Origin: Bradyrhizobium lablabi
GTDB taxonomy: Bacteria; Pseudomonadota; Alphaproteobacteria; Rhizobiales; Xanthobacteraceae
Direction of reading: 5' to 3'
Assembly: GCF_001440475.1 (NCBI RefSeq)
Contig: NZ_LLYB01000068.1
Coordinates: 24,874-57,531 of the forward strand
DNA length: 32,658 bases
How positions within the stretch are numbered: position 1 is the first letter of the stretch; each line of letters opens with the position of its first letter. The translations under genes and the position numbers were made by a program. Below the pieces are notes generated by a model. It saw nothing but the letters and a program-made list of their open reading frames with translations, was not told the origin of the DNA and did not search any database. Shown here piece after piece: positions 17,402 to 25,998 of this stretch.

Positions 17402-18235
17402 GTGACCCTCAGCTACACATCTTTTGTAACGCCAGCCGGGAACGTGGCGCCGACGGTAACCGGTACAAATTTCAATGCGCCCTTCAACGTCAGCGCAACC
17501 TTTTCCAACCCCGGCGGAACCTGCACCCCAGGCGAGTACCGCCAGTTGGTGAAAGGCACGTTCAAGGTGAACGGCACGACGCTCGATCACGTTCTGTGCG
17601 GTCAGGTGAAACTTCAGCCCAATGTACTTAACGAGGACGGCTGCCCGTCCGGAAGCTGCACCGCCTATGGCCACCGCGCCTGTCCGCAGGATCCCATCGA
17701 TCAGTACCTGCCCCAGCGTGGTGACGGCTGCGACTTCATGATGTATGACGCCCCCGGTTTCAGCAACATCTCGAAGGGAAAGACCTATAGTGTCGACCTC
17801 TCATTTGAAGGAAGGCTGATCAATACCGCCCCCGGCGGCACCATACTTATATCGAAAACGTGGACGACAACGGGGAGTGTAGTGACGATGGAACCGCCGG
17901 CCGTTGCATCGACGACGAGCCTTCAGGCAGCCGACAAGATCGTCGGCGTTCACCTCACCCACAATTCGGAGTCGGGCGCACCGGAGTTGCATGTCGTGGT
18001 CACCCGGCCGACCGGACTTCCACCGCTCGATGCCGCCGCCATCACCCTGGTCATGGTCGATGCGGCGGGCCACCGCGCCAAGCCGTCGCGAACAGCGGAC
18101 GTTCATGAAATCGGGAACAGGGCCCGCGCCACGGCGAGCTTTGTCTACACGCTCGGTCCCGGGGAGATCACGCCGGCCAGCGTCGAAATGACCGTCCATG
18201 GCGGTCAGGTGAAGATGAAGGTGGAGAAGCGCTAG
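17402..18235 (+). CDS. cysteine-containing two-part protein of unknown function, 277 residues
   Basis: The start is GTG 17402, chosen because GGAGGT (17392-17397) lies four bases upstream and the N-terminus MTLSYTSFVTPAGN begins a beta-rich domain. A longer frame reaches back to 16787 but overlaps the preceding gene and is Arg-rich nonsense. The first part (residues 1-160) holds six cysteines, at about 41, 66, 81, 86, 94 and 110, around the motifs CTPGEYRQLVKGTFKVNG, GCPSGSCTAYGHRACPQD and GCDFMMYDAPGF. The second part (about 175-277) looks like a beta-sandwich, with LHVVVTRPTGLPP and SVEMTVHGGQVKMKVEKR. There is no signal peptide, so whether the cysteines bind metal or form disulfides is open. 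The family is not recognised. Its position between two copies of another gene suggests the three products act together. Confidence 0.8.
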   Translation: MTLSYTSFVTPAGNVAPTVTGTNFNAPFNVSATFSNPGGTCTPGEYRQLVKGTFKVNGTTLDHVLCGQVKLQPNVLNEDGCPSGSCTAYGHRACPQDPIDQYLPQRGDGCDFMMYDAPGFSNISKGKTYSVDLSFEGRLINTAPGGTILISKTWTTTGSVVTMEPPAVASTTSLQAADKIVGVHLTHNSESGAPELHVVVTRPTGLPPLDAAAITLVMVDAAGHRAKPSRTADVHEIGNRARATASFVYTLGPGEITPASVEMTVHGGQVKMKVEKR

Positions 18236-18332
18236 CGATTCATCGAGGGCAAGGGCGGGCGCGCGCCGTGATGTGATCCATCGACCCGCGCCCGACGTCC
18301 GACGCCGGCCGTGCAACAGATTCCAGGCACTG

Positions 18333-18360
18333 CCGCCGTGAGACCACCATCTCACGGCGG
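18333..18360 (+). terminator. strong hairpin between the second and third cassette genes
   Basis: CCGCCGTGAGA (18333-18343) and TCTCACGGCGG (18350-18360) form a perfect 11-bp stem with loop CCACCA, about 100 bases after the stop of the cysteine protein. No T run follows, so it could be a 3' stabiliser or a rho-assisted terminator. The remainder of 18236-18510 shows nothing else I can name. Confidence 0.45.
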
Positions 18361-18510
18361 TGGGCGCTTCCAACCTTCGAGCGAGCGTTAGCTACACGGC
18401 CGACGCTGTTCGACGAGGCAAAGCCAACGCAGATCCAAGCGAAAGCAACCTGTGAATCTCTCTGCCTTCAACCTGCTGGAATCTGATCGCGCAAGCGGCG
18501 GCGCAAAACG

Positions 18511-19167
18511 ATGACGACTTATACGGTTCAGGTGCTGAATTCTTCGGGCTTTGCCAAGAGCTACGTGCTGTTCATGGAGCCGCCGCAGGTGACCGGCGGG
18601 GGCGGCAAGACCGTCGTCTATAGCAATGCCTGGGTCACCTTCGACGGCATTCTGCCCAACGGCATCGATGCCATTACCTACCCGGATTCGACATTCGCTT
18701 ATTGGGCAACCTCCGTCATGCCCGTCGCCGCGGGAGCGACGATGGGCCGAAGCGGCTTCGCCGCGGTCGACGTCGCGCAGCAGGACAGTGTGCCCTTCAT
18801 CGGCGCGGTCCCGACCGGTTTCGGAACGGTGACGCCGGGCGGCGCGCTCGCGGGGGCTTACCGGATCATCGCCTCGAGCGACTTTACTGCGTCCAATGGA
18901 TATCTGTTTGGGCTTGCGCTGACCGGCGATGTACCCGGCGTCCCCTCGCCGGTTGCCACCTTCACGGCAGAACCCAACGACACGTTCAATGTCGTGCCGG
19001 TGACTACCAAATGCTACGTTAGCGAAGGAGCTGCAACGAAAGGCCAGATCATCAACTACGCCAAGGCTTCCGCCAAGCCAGGCACCGTCGATTTTGCCGG
19101 CAGGGCGCAAACCAGCGCCATCGTGACACAAGGCGCGAACGGGCTCTTTACCACGCAATACTATTGA
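18511..19167 (+). CDS. protein of unknown function, 218 residues (paralogue B of the cassette)
   Basis: This is a diverged second copy of the protein at 16596-17249: about 69% of positions are identical by hand alignment, with a single one-residue gap. The copies share QVLNSSGF, DSTFAYWAT, QDSVPFIG, SNGYLFGLA, SPVATF, AEPNDTFN and the final NGLFTTQYY. The divergence is concentrated near residues 178-192, where this copy reads TTKCYVSEGAATKGQ. Conservation over the whole length, including the tail, argues that both copies are functional. No signal peptide or membrane segment is present and a beta-rich fold is likely. The ribosome site before ATG 18511 is poor (GGCGGCG), unlike that of copy A, so expression may be lower or linked to upstream translation. 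The stop is 11 bases from the convergent gene at 19179. The family is not recognised. Confidence 0.85.
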   Translation: MTTYTVQVLNSSGFAKSYVLFMEPPQVTGGGGKTVVYSNAWVTFDGILPNGIDAITYPDSTFAYWATSVMPVAAGATMGRSGFAAVDVAQQDSVPFIGAVPTGFGTVTPGGALAGAYRIIASSDFTASNGYLFGLALTGDVPGVPSPVATFTAEPNDTFNVVPVTTKCYVSEGAATKGQIINYAKASAKPGTVDFAGRAQTSAIVTQGANGLFTTQYY

Positions 19168-19178
19168 GATCGCCGCTG

Positions 19179-19532
19179 TCAGGTCATGCTGCCGGGCAGG
19201 AAGCAGCGGATCGAAATCCCGAGCGTCTCCCTGATCGGCCAGACCATTGTCCTGCCGGCGCGATTCGGCACGGTGATGACCGCATCGTCGGGGACATCGA
19301 TCCATTGGCCATCGAGCCGGACGCGGTAATGACCGTCCTTCGATTCCCAATCGACGTCGGAAACGACGGCGCCATCGGCGTCCGAACAGCATGGCCCCTT
19401 TCCGCTTCTGAGGCTGTCGAACCAGGATTTGAGCGGGGAATTGGCGTAGCGGCCATCATCACGGGCCATTGCGCTTCCGGCGAAAACAGCGGCTGAGGCG
19501 ATCAGCGCTACGGCGGCTCCAGGAAATTTCAT
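19179..19532 (-). CDS. exported protein of unknown function, about 117 residues
   Basis: I place the start at ATG 19532, which gives the signal peptide MKFPGAAVALIASAAVFAGS with a likely AMA cleavage site near residue 23. Upstream in-frame starts exist at ATG 19541 and GTG 19562. The mature protein has SPLKSWFDSLRSGKGPCCSD, GHYRVRLDGQWIDVPDDAV and a C-terminal IRCFLPGS. This layout is familiar from small exported proteins of unknown function common in Bradyrhizobium, which usually occur in several copies. The Cys-Cys pair and the later Cys could bind metal or form a disulfide. It lies downstream of the histidine phosphatase gene on the same strand. Confidence 0.75.
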   Translation of the reverse strand: MKFPGAAVALIASAAVFAGSAMARDDGRYANSPLKSWFDSLRSGKGPCCSDADGAVVSDVDWESKDGHYRVRLDGQWIDVPDDAVITVPNRAGRTMVWPIRETLGISIRCFLPGSMT

Positions 19533-19567
19533 GCGGCCCATCTCCGCAACAACCTCTTCCACCGGAA

Positions 19568-20251
19568 TTACAAACCTGTGGGCGGGCCGAAGTTCCCTTG
19601 CAGCGAGACCAAATCTAGCTGCCGGCCTGCGCGATCCACTCGCTTGCCTGCACCCCGCGTGACCAGGACGGCCGGGCCCGAGGCGCTGGTCTTGTACACC
19701 AGTGCCTCGCCTTCGCGGATATCGGCAAACTCCTTGCCGAAGGCATCGGCCACGTTGGTCTTGTGCGTCACCGCCAGATTGTTGACGCCAGCTTTCGGCG
19801 CCACGTTGACGAGATCGCGCACGGCGCGTCCCACCTTGGCGTTCTTGCCGTCGGGGTTAGCCATCGCCGACGAACTGCCGGCGCCGCTGTCGGTCAATTC
19901 ATCCACCGCAGCCACGTCCTTGCGGCCGATCAGCTTGCCGGTCTCCACCGCACGGTTGAGCCGGCTGGTGTAGACTTCGCCGACCGGCACGCCCAGCTTG
20001 GCAAGCGCAGCCCCGAGATCGCGCGCCATGGCGCGGCCGTTCTCGCTCAGCTGCCGCTGCGCGCTCATGTCGTCGAACTTCAGGGGGTAGACGTCCTTCT
20101 GGCTGTCGTCGGTGGCGCCGTGGCGAAACACGATCACATAGCCGCCGCCCTTCAGCGACGACACCAGACTATCCAGATCCGCCGCATAACCTGGCGGCGA
20201 CGTCAGCAGAAAAATGATCAAACACGAAAAAATGGACGCAAGCCTGTTCAC
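19568..20251 (-). CDS. exported histidine phosphatase family protein, 227 residues
   Basis: The protein belongs to the histidine phosphatase (phosphoglycerate-mutase-like) superfamily. The catalytic motif FRHGATD is at residues about 42-48, a second arginine lies in YTSRLNRAVETGKLIG, and the second active histidine appears in NLAVTHKTNV. The N-terminus MNRLASIFSCLIIFLLTSPP with a YAA site gives a Sec signal, so it should act in the periplasm. The start is GTG 20251, with CGGAGG upstream. Substrate is not predictable: the branch includes phosphatases for sugar phosphates, phytate and protein phosphohistidine. It is co-directional with fabZ (145 bases upstream) and may lie on the end of the lpxD-fabZ transcript. 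This places it inside the region that separates fabZ from lpxA. Confidence 0.85.
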   Translation of the reverse strand: MNRLASIFSCLIIFLLTSPPGYAADLDSLVSSLKGGGYVIVFRHGATDDSQKDVYPLKFDDMSAQRQLSENGRAMARDLGAALAKLGVPVGEVYTSRLNRAVETGKLIGRKDVAAVDELTDSGAGSSSAMANPDGKNAKVGRAVRDLVNVAPKAGVNNLAVTHKTNVADAFGKEFADIREGEALVYKTSASGPAVLVTRGAGKRVDRAGRQLDLVSLQGNFGPPTGL

Positions 20252-20395
20252 GGAAGCCTCCGTTGAAAAAGCGTGGCCCCAAACCGGACTTAACCCGAAA
20301 ATTTCATCAACCGCCTCGGCGTGGGTTCCACTACCAGCGATTGAGCAAAGATATCAGGAAGACGCCGGTTGTGTGACGGATAAGTTCAACCGGGT

Positions 20396-20854
20396 TCAAT
20401 CCGTCAGCATTGCGCCGACATCGGCCTCGGCGACGACGCTGCCATTCACCTTGGCGTCGCCGTGAAACCACCACATCGCCTTGCGGCGGCCGATCGAGCG
20501 CATGTGATACTCGATGGTGTCGCCCGGCATCACCGGCTTGCGGAACTTGCACTTGTCGATAGTCAGGAAGTAGACCGCCCGCGGCTTCTCGGTGCCCTCG
20601 ACCGATTTGATGCCGATGACGCCGGCGGTCTGCGCCATGGCCTCGATCATCATCACGCCGGGATAGACCGGACGCTCGGGGAAATGGCCGAGGAACGGCG
20701 GCTCGTTGAAGGTGACGTTCTTGATGCCGATGCCGCTGTAATCGGTCCGGATCTTGATCACCCGGTCGATCAGCAGCATTGGATAGCGGTGCGGGAGCGT
20801 CTTGAGGATCTCGTTGATATCCACGAGCTCGAACCTGACCGGTGCTTCCTCCAT
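20396..20854 (-). CDS. fabZ: 3-hydroxyacyl-ACP dehydratase FabZ
   Basis: A cytoplasmic hot-dog-fold enzyme that removes water from 3-hydroxyacyl-ACP in fatty acid elongation. It competes with LpxA and LpxD for the same substrate. The catalytic motif is [20 protein letters not shown], with the active histidine, preceded by [13 protein letters not shown]. At 152 residues the length is normal. I take ATG 20854, which overlaps the lpxD stop as TGATG. The codon before it is a GTG (20857), also possible. It is coupled to lpxD. Downstream lpxA is missing from its usual place. Confidence 0.96.
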   Translation of the reverse strand: MEEAPVRFELVDINEILKTLPHRYPMLLIDRVIKIRTDYSGIGIKNVTFNEPPFLGHFPERPVYPGVMMIEAMAQTAGVIGIKSVEGTEKPRAVYFLTIDKCKFRKPVMPGDTIEYHMRSIGRRKAMWWFHGDAKVNGSVVAEADVGAMLTD

Positions 20855-21921
20855 CACTCCTTCCCCTCGCCCTTTGGATGGGCTGTGCCATCGCGCGCCA
20901 GGCGTTCAAGCGCCAGCGTCTCCCGGAACCATTGCCTGGTCGGCCGAGCCAGATGACCGCCCCAACGCTCGTTGGCGGGAATGTCGTCCTTCACTGCGCT
21001 CATGGCCGCGATCTGTGCCCCATCGCCGATTTTAATGTGGTTGTTCAGCCCCGCTTTGGCGCCGATCGCCACGTTATCTCCGATCGTCAGGCTGCCCGCG
21101 AGCCCGATCTGGGCCGCGAGCAGGCAGTGCCTGCCGATGGTCACATTGTGGCCGATCTGGACCTGATTGTCGATTTTGGTGCCGTCGCCGATCACCGTAT
21201 CCCGCAGGCTGCCGCGGTCGATAGTGGTGCTGGCGCCGATCTCGACATCGTTCTGGATCAGGACGCGGCCGGTCTGAGGCACCTTGAGGTGCCCCTCGGG
21301 GCCGAAGAAGATGAAGCCGTAGCCGTCCTGGCCGATGCTGCAGCCGGGATGGATCAGGACGTTGTTGCCGATCAGCGCGAACTGGATCGAAGTCCGCGCG
21401 CCGACATTGCAGTCGCGGCCGATCTTGACGTCGGCGCCGATCACCGCGCCGGCGCCGATCACGGTACCCGTGCCGATCTCGACCCGCGGGCCGATCACCG
21501 CCAGCGGATCGACGATGACGCCGTCCTCGAGATGGGCGGACGGGTCGATGATCGCTGACGGCGCGATGCCGTCGATGTCGAACCAGGATTGCGGACGAAG
21601 CGCGTCGGCGTGCCATTCGCGCGCCAGCTTCACGAAGGCGCGGAACGGCTGGGCCGCCCGCAGCACCGCCACATGGGCCGGCACCTGGGCTTCGAAACGC
21701 GGGCTGACCAGGCAGGCGCCGGCCTTGGTCGCCTTGAGCTGATCGGCGTATTTGAGGTTGTCGAAGAACGCCAGATGCATGGGACCGGCTTCGTCTAGCG
21801 AAGCGAGGCCTCTGATCACATGACCGCCCCGCGCGGGGTCGACCAATGCCGCCCCCGTTGACGCGGCCAGCTCGGCCAGCGTCGAGGAAGGAGGTTGCTT
21901 GAAGAATATCGGCTGCGCCAT
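20854..21921 (-). CDS. lpxD: UDP-3-O-acylglucosamine N-acyltransferase
   Basis: The third acyl-transfer step of lipid A synthesis: adds a 3-hydroxyacyl chain to the amino group of UDP-3-O-acyl-glucosamine. The start [18 protein letters not shown] at ATG 21921 matches the family N-terminus. An upstream ATG at 21951 would add ten atypical residues. An N-terminal uridine-binding domain ([20 protein letters not shown]) leads into a left-handed beta helix of hexapeptide repeats ([20 protein letters not shown] and following), with the catalytic region in [20 protein letters not shown]. At 355 residues it is normal. It lies between bamA (127 bases upstream) and fabZ (overlapping). Confidence 0.96.
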   Translation of the reverse strand: MAQPIFFKQPPSSTLAELAASTGAALVDPARGGHVIRGLASLDEAGPMHLAFFDNLKYADQLKATKAGACLVSPRFEAQVPAHVAVLRAAQPFRAFVKLAREWHADALRPQSWFDIDGIAPSAIIDPSAHLEDGVIVDPLAVIGPRVEIGTGTVIGAGAVIGADVKIGRDCNVGARTSIQFALIGNNVLIHPGCSIGQDGYGFIFFGPEGHLKVPQTGRVLIQNDVEIGASTTIDRGSLRDTVIGDGTKIDNQVQIGHNVTIGRHCLLAAQIGLAGSLTIGDNVAIGAKAGLNNHIKIGDGAQIAAMSAVKDDIPANERWGGHLARPTRQWFRETLALERLARDGTAHPKGEGKE

Positions 21922-22048
21922 TCCATCCGCCGCAGTCCGGCCGGCCTTCACACTGGAGTGCCGGCTCCGAAGAAATGGAGCCGACCTCTCCTCTTTTTCC
22001 CTGGTGCTCTCGTCTCCCGGACCTTACGTCCGGTCGCTTCAAGACACC

Positions 22049-24607
22049 TTAGAACGATGTGCCGCCGCCAAACTTGAATTGCTGCACGCGGTCAAACTGA
22101 CCCTTCGTAAGCGGAACCGCATAGTCGAAGCGCAGCGGACCGAACGGCGAGGCCCAGATGATGCCGACACCCACCGAGCTACGGACCACGTTGCCGTCGT
22201 CATACTGCAGTCCCAAGCACGTTCCCGCATTGGCATTCGGGGATTGCGTCGGCTTGATACAGCCGGGCACGTTGACCTCACCCGTTGCCGCCCACGACGT
22301 CGGCCCCTTGTAGTCCCAAAGTCCGCCGGCGTCGGCATAGACCGAGCCCTTGAGCCCGACTTCCTTCGGCAGGAACCAGAACGGCATCTGCAGTTCGAAC
22401 GAAGCGCCCCAGTACTTGGTGCCGCCCAGCGCGTCACGCGTGCCGAATGGGTTGAGATCGCGCGGACCGATGCCGTTCGGCGCAAAACCACGAACGAGGT
22501 TCGGGCCCATCTGGAAGTGATCGAGCATGCGCAGTTCGCTGCCGCCGAACTGGTTCAGCATGCCACCCTGGAGGTGGATCAGGCCGACGATATCGGCAAC
22601 CAGCGGGGTGTAGTACTTCGCGTCGATCGCGGACTTGATGTACCTGACGTCGCCGCCGAGGCCAGCGAAGTCCTGTTTCCAGTCGATCAGCAAGCCGTCG
22701 GTCGGGTTCTTGTTGTTGTCCAGCGTATTGTAGTTCAGCGAATAGCCGACCGCCGACGTCAGCGCCTTGCCGCTCTGCAACTCCTTGCGAATCGGCAGCG
22801 AAGCTTCGCCGTCGCTGTAGCACCACAGGCCGGCACCGGAAGTGTCAGTGGCGGTCTGCCCGTTCTCCGTGATCGATCCGCCGTTGGGGACGTTGAACAG
22901 ATTCGCATAGGCCGGCGACGGGTTGAACGCGAGCAGCGAGTTGGACGAGTTGTTGTTACAGTTGGCCAGCGTGTTCGGCAGCTGGATTTGCTGCTGGTAG
23001 ACCGAGTAGCGCAACTGCAGCGCCAGGTCTTCACGCAGGGTGAAGCCGAGCCGCGGGCTGAAGCCGAGCGTCTTGGTGCCGTAGGCGATGTAGCTGTTGG
23101 CCAATTGCTCGCGATAGAACAGGTCGAGGCCGAGCGCGACGCGATAGTCGAACAGGTAGGGATCGACGAACGACAGCGAACCGCCGCGCGCGTACTGGCC
23201 ATAGGTCACGGCTGCCTTCGCATACAGGCCGCGACCGAGGAAGTTGCGCTCGGAAATGCTGACTTCGGCCAGCGCACCGTCCGTGGTCGAGTAGCCGCCC
23301 GACACCGAGAAGTCGCCGGTCGATTTCTCTTCCAGATCGACGACCAGGATCACGCGGTCGGTCGACGAGCCGGGCTCGGTCAGGATCTTCACGGCCTTGA
23401 AGAAGTCGAGGTTCTTCAGCCGGCGCTCGGCACGGTCGACCAGCGCGCGGTTGTAGGCATCGCCTTCGGACAGGTCGAACTCGCGACGGATCACGTAATC
23501 GCGGGTTCGGGTGTTGCCGCGGATATTGATGCGCTCGATATAGGTTCGCGGGCCTTCATCGACCGCGAACACGATCGAAACGGTGTGCGCTTCGAAATTG
23601 CGATCGCCGCGCGGGCGCACCACGGCGAAGGCGTAGCCGCGCCGCGAGGCCTCGATCTGCATTTCTTCGACGGATTTCTCGAGCGCCTCGGCATTGTAGA
23701 CCGAGCCGACGGTGACGCGCGAGAAGCTGCGCATCGAGGCGGCATCGAGGGTTGGAATAGAGGTCTGGAAGTCGACGGAGGCAACGCGATATTGCTGCCC
23801 TTCCTCGATCTTGAAGGTGACGAGGAAGCCCTTCTTGTCGGGATCGTACTCGGTCAGCGCGGCGATCACCTGCACGTCGGCGTAACCGTTCTTGAGATAG
23901 AAGCGGCGAATCAGGTCGCGGTCGGCCTCGACCCGGTCCGGATCGTAGACGTCGGCGCCGCCGAGGAAGCTCAGCAGGTTCGATTCGCGGGTCTTGATGA
24001 CGTCCTTCAGGCGATAGGACGAATAGGCGACGTTGCCGACGAACTCGATCGACCTGACGCCGGTCTTGGTGCCCTCGGTGATCGTGAAGATCAGGTCGAC
24101 GCGGTTGTTCGGCTGCTCGATGATTTCAGGCGTCACGCGGACATCGTAGCGGCCGGAGCGCCGGTAGATTTCAGCGATGCGCTGGGCATCCGACTGAACC
24201 ATCGGGCGCGAGAACGTGCCGCGCGGCTTGGACTGGATTTCAGCCGAGAGCTGCTCGTCCTTGACCTTCTTGTTGCCTTCGAAGGCGATGCGCCCGATGA
24301 CGGCGTTTTCGACCACGGTCACGACCAGCCGGCCGCCGACCTGGTTGATTCGCACGTCCTGGAACAGGCCGGTCTCGATCAGCGCCTTCAGGCCGTCGTC
24401 GATCTGGGCCTGCCCGAGGCGGCCGCCGGGACCCGGCTTGAAATAGGAACGGATGGTCTCGACTTCGACACGCCGGTTCCCCTCAACGGCGATCGACGCC
24501 ACGGTCTGGGCCGCAGCCGGCACAGACACCAGCGCACCCCCCAACGGCGCGGCAACCATGATCAGAGCGGCCAGCAAGCCCCCCCGCACTCGCATTCCCA
24601 ACATCAT
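22049..24607 (-). CDS. bamA: outer membrane protein assembly factor BamA
   Basis: The essential Omp85 protein that folds beta-barrels into the outer membrane. From ATG 24607 (852 residues) the sequence opens with a signal peptide (MRVRGGLLAALIMVAAPLGG, cleavage near AAAQ). Five POTRA domains fill residues about 35-410, beginning VASIAVEGNRRVEVETIRSY, followed by the 16-strand barrel. The barrel ends FDRVQQFKFGGGTSF with the terminal phenylalanine of outer-membrane barrels, and FGPLRFDYAVPL is the conserved penultimate strand. An upstream ATG at 24676 would put 23 polar residues before the signal peptide. Two Cys pairs occur in predicted surface loops (see findings). Flanked by rseP and lpxD as is normal. 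Confidence 0.96.
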   Translation of the reverse strand: MMLGMRVRGGLLAALIMVAAPLGGALVSVPAAAQTVASIAVEGNRRVEVETIRSYFKPGPGGRLGQAQIDDGLKALIETGLFQDVRINQVGGRLVVTVVENAVIGRIAFEGNKKVKDEQLSAEIQSKPRGTFSRPMVQSDAQRIAEIYRRSGRYDVRVTPEIIEQPNNRVDLIFTITEGTKTGVRSIEFVGNVAYSSYRLKDVIKTRESNLLSFLGGADVYDPDRVEADRDLIRRFYLKNGYADVQVIAALTEYDPDKKGFLVTFKIEEGQQYRVASVDFQTSIPTLDAASMRSFSRVTVGSVYNAEALEKSVEEMQIEASRRGYAFAVVRPRGDRNFEAHTVSIVFAVDEGPRTYIERINIRGNTRTRDYVIRREFDLSEGDAYNRALVDRAERRLKNLDFFKAVKILTEPGSSTDRVILVVDLEEKSTGDFSVSGGYSTTDGALAEVSISERNFLGRGLYAKAAVTYGQYARGGSLSFVDPYLFDYRVALGLDLFYREQLANSYIAYGTKTLGFSPRLGFTLREDLALQLRYSVYQQQIQLPNTLANCNNNSSNSLLAFNPSPAYANLFNVPNGGSITENGQTATDTSGAGLWCYSDGEASLPIRKELQSGKALTSAVGYSLNYNTLDNNKNPTDGLLIDWKQDFAGLGGDVRYIKSAIDAKYYTPLVADIVGLIHLQGGMLNQFGGSELRMLDHFQMGPNLVRGFAPNGIGPRDLNPFGTRDALGGTKYWGASFELQMPFWFLPKEVGLKGSVYADAGGLWDYKGPTSWAATGEVNVPGCIKPTQSPNANAGTCLGLQYDDGNVVRSSVGVGIIWASPFGPLRFDYAVPLTKGQFDRVQQFKFGGGTSF

Positions 24608-24742
24608 GCGCAACGCGCCCTCGTCATTCCTATGCCGGCCCGTACCCCTACGAACCGGCAGATTCCCAAGTTGCATTGCTTGTAGCTAATTTCGACAGGG
24701 GGGCAAACCAGACTTCACGCGGCAATTCCAATTTCATTCCAA

Positions 24743-24764
24743 GGCGTTGCCAATGGGCAACGCC
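24743..24764 (-). repeat. 9-bp hairpin between rseP and bamA
   Basis: GGCGTTGCC and GGCAACGCC form a perfect stem around AATG in the 172-base gap between the two genes. On the minus strand the T-run lies before the stem, not after, so it is not a standard terminator for rseP. It may be an mRNA processing or stabilising structure. Confidence 0.4.
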
Positions 24765-24779
24765 ACAAAAAAGCCGCTA

Positions 24780-25955
24780 CTAGGATCTCCCGAACAGCCC
24801 CTTCAGCCACGGGACCTGATGGAAGTCGTTATAAAAGGCGAACACCATCAGCATCAGCACGAGAATAAGCCCCACGCGGAACCCATATTCCTGCGACTTT
24901 TCAGACAGTGGACGCCCTCGCAGCACTTCGGCCGTGTAGAACAAAAGGTGGCCGCCATCCAGCAAGGGAACCGGGAACAGGTTCAGCAGTCCGATTGAAA
25001 TGGACAGCACTGCCGCCAAGTGCAGCAAGGGAATCAGCCCCAGCGTGGCCACCTGCCCTGAAATCTGCGCGATCCGAATCGGTCCGCCGATCTGGTCCGC
25101 ACTGGCCCGGCCGGTGAAGATGTTGCCGATATAGGAGAGCGTCTGCTCGATAACGAACCAGGTTTCCTTGATTCCGAGCCAGAGCGCGGTCGCCGGATCC
25201 ACCTTCTCGGTCGTCACTTCGCCCGGCGAGGTTGCGCGGGTGATGCCGAGAATCCCGAGCCGCTGCGTGTTTCCGAACGGATCCTTCACTTCACGCAGTT
25301 CCGGCGTGCCCTTCAATTGCAGCGTGGAATCACCGCGCTTGACCGTGAAGGTCAGGGTGTCGCCGGCGCGCACGCTGACCAGCCGCTGCATGTCGGAGAA
25401 GCTGCCGACCTTTTTGCCGTCGATGGCGGTGACGATGTCGCCGACCTGGAAGCCCGCCCGCTCGGCGGCGCTCGAGGCCTCGATCTTGTCGACGCGCGCC
25501 GTCGTGCTCGGCTTGCCGAAGAAGGTGAACAGACAGGTGAAGATGACGATTGCGAGAATGAAATTCGCGATCGGACCGGCGGCAACGATGGCTGCGCGGG
25601 CGCCGACCTTCTTGTGATGAAAGCTGCCAGCCCGCTCTTCGTCGCTCATGCGGGCAAGCGTTTCGGCCGAAGCCGGCGTCGAGGCTTCCGATTCGTCGCC
25701 GAAGAACTTCACATAGCCGCCGAGCGGGATCGCGGAGATCTTCCAGCGGGTGCCATGGCGATCATTGAACCCGGCGAGTTCCGGCCCGAAGCCGAGCGAG
25801 AACGTCAACACCTTCACGCCCGCCCAGCGGGCGACCAGAAAGTGGCCGAGTTCGTGGAAGAACACGACGATGGTCAGGACAAACAAAAAGGGGATGATGT
25901 AGCCGACGAGCCCATGGCCCAACGTGTTGAAACTATTTAGAAAAAACTCAATCAT
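24780..25955 (-). CDS. rseP: RIP-type zinc metalloprotease RseP
   Basis: A site-2 intramembrane protease that cleaves anti-sigma factors and signal-peptide remnants in the inner membrane. The zinc motif HELGH is in VVFFHELGHFLVARWAG near residues 30-46. The G-x-x-x-N motif AAGPIANFILAIVIF, a PDZ domain (VGDIVTAIDGKKVGSFSDMQ) and the third zinc-ligand motif LNLFPVPLLDGGHLL are present. Three or four membrane segments are visible. I set the start at ATG 25955 because GAGGGGA lies just upstream. A longer frame to 25994 would add 13 residues. At 391 residues the length is normal. Placement between dxr and bamA matches other proteobacteria. Confidence 0.95.
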   Translation of the reverse strand: MIEFFLNSFNTLGHGLVGYIIPFLFVLTIVVFFHELGHFLVARWAGVKVLTFSLGFGPELAGFNDRHGTRWKISAIPLGGYVKFFGDESEASTPASAETLARMSDEERAGSFHHKKVGARAAIVAAGPIANFILAIVIFTCLFTFFGKPSTTARVDKIEASSAAERAGFQVGDIVTAIDGKKVGSFSDMQRLVSVRAGDTLTFTVKRGDSTLQLKGTPELREVKDPFGNTQRLGILGITRATSPGEVTTEKVDPATALWLGIKETWFVIEQTLSYIGNIFTGRASADQIGGPIRIAQISGQVATLGLIPLLHLAAVLSISIGLLNLFPVPLLDGGHLLFYTAEVLRGRPLSEKSQEYGFRVGLILVLMLMVFAFYNDFHQVPWLKGLFGRS

Positions 25956-25998
25956 CAGGTTCCCCTCGACAAGAGCCAAAGGCTCCGTCCCCAACCCT

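Noticed and set aside
21899..24685. A 928-codon open frame on the plus strand opposite lpxD and bamA
   Set aside because: It is the antisense shadow of bamA in GC-rich DNA; the minus strand encodes a full BamA with signal peptide, POTRA domains and barrel.
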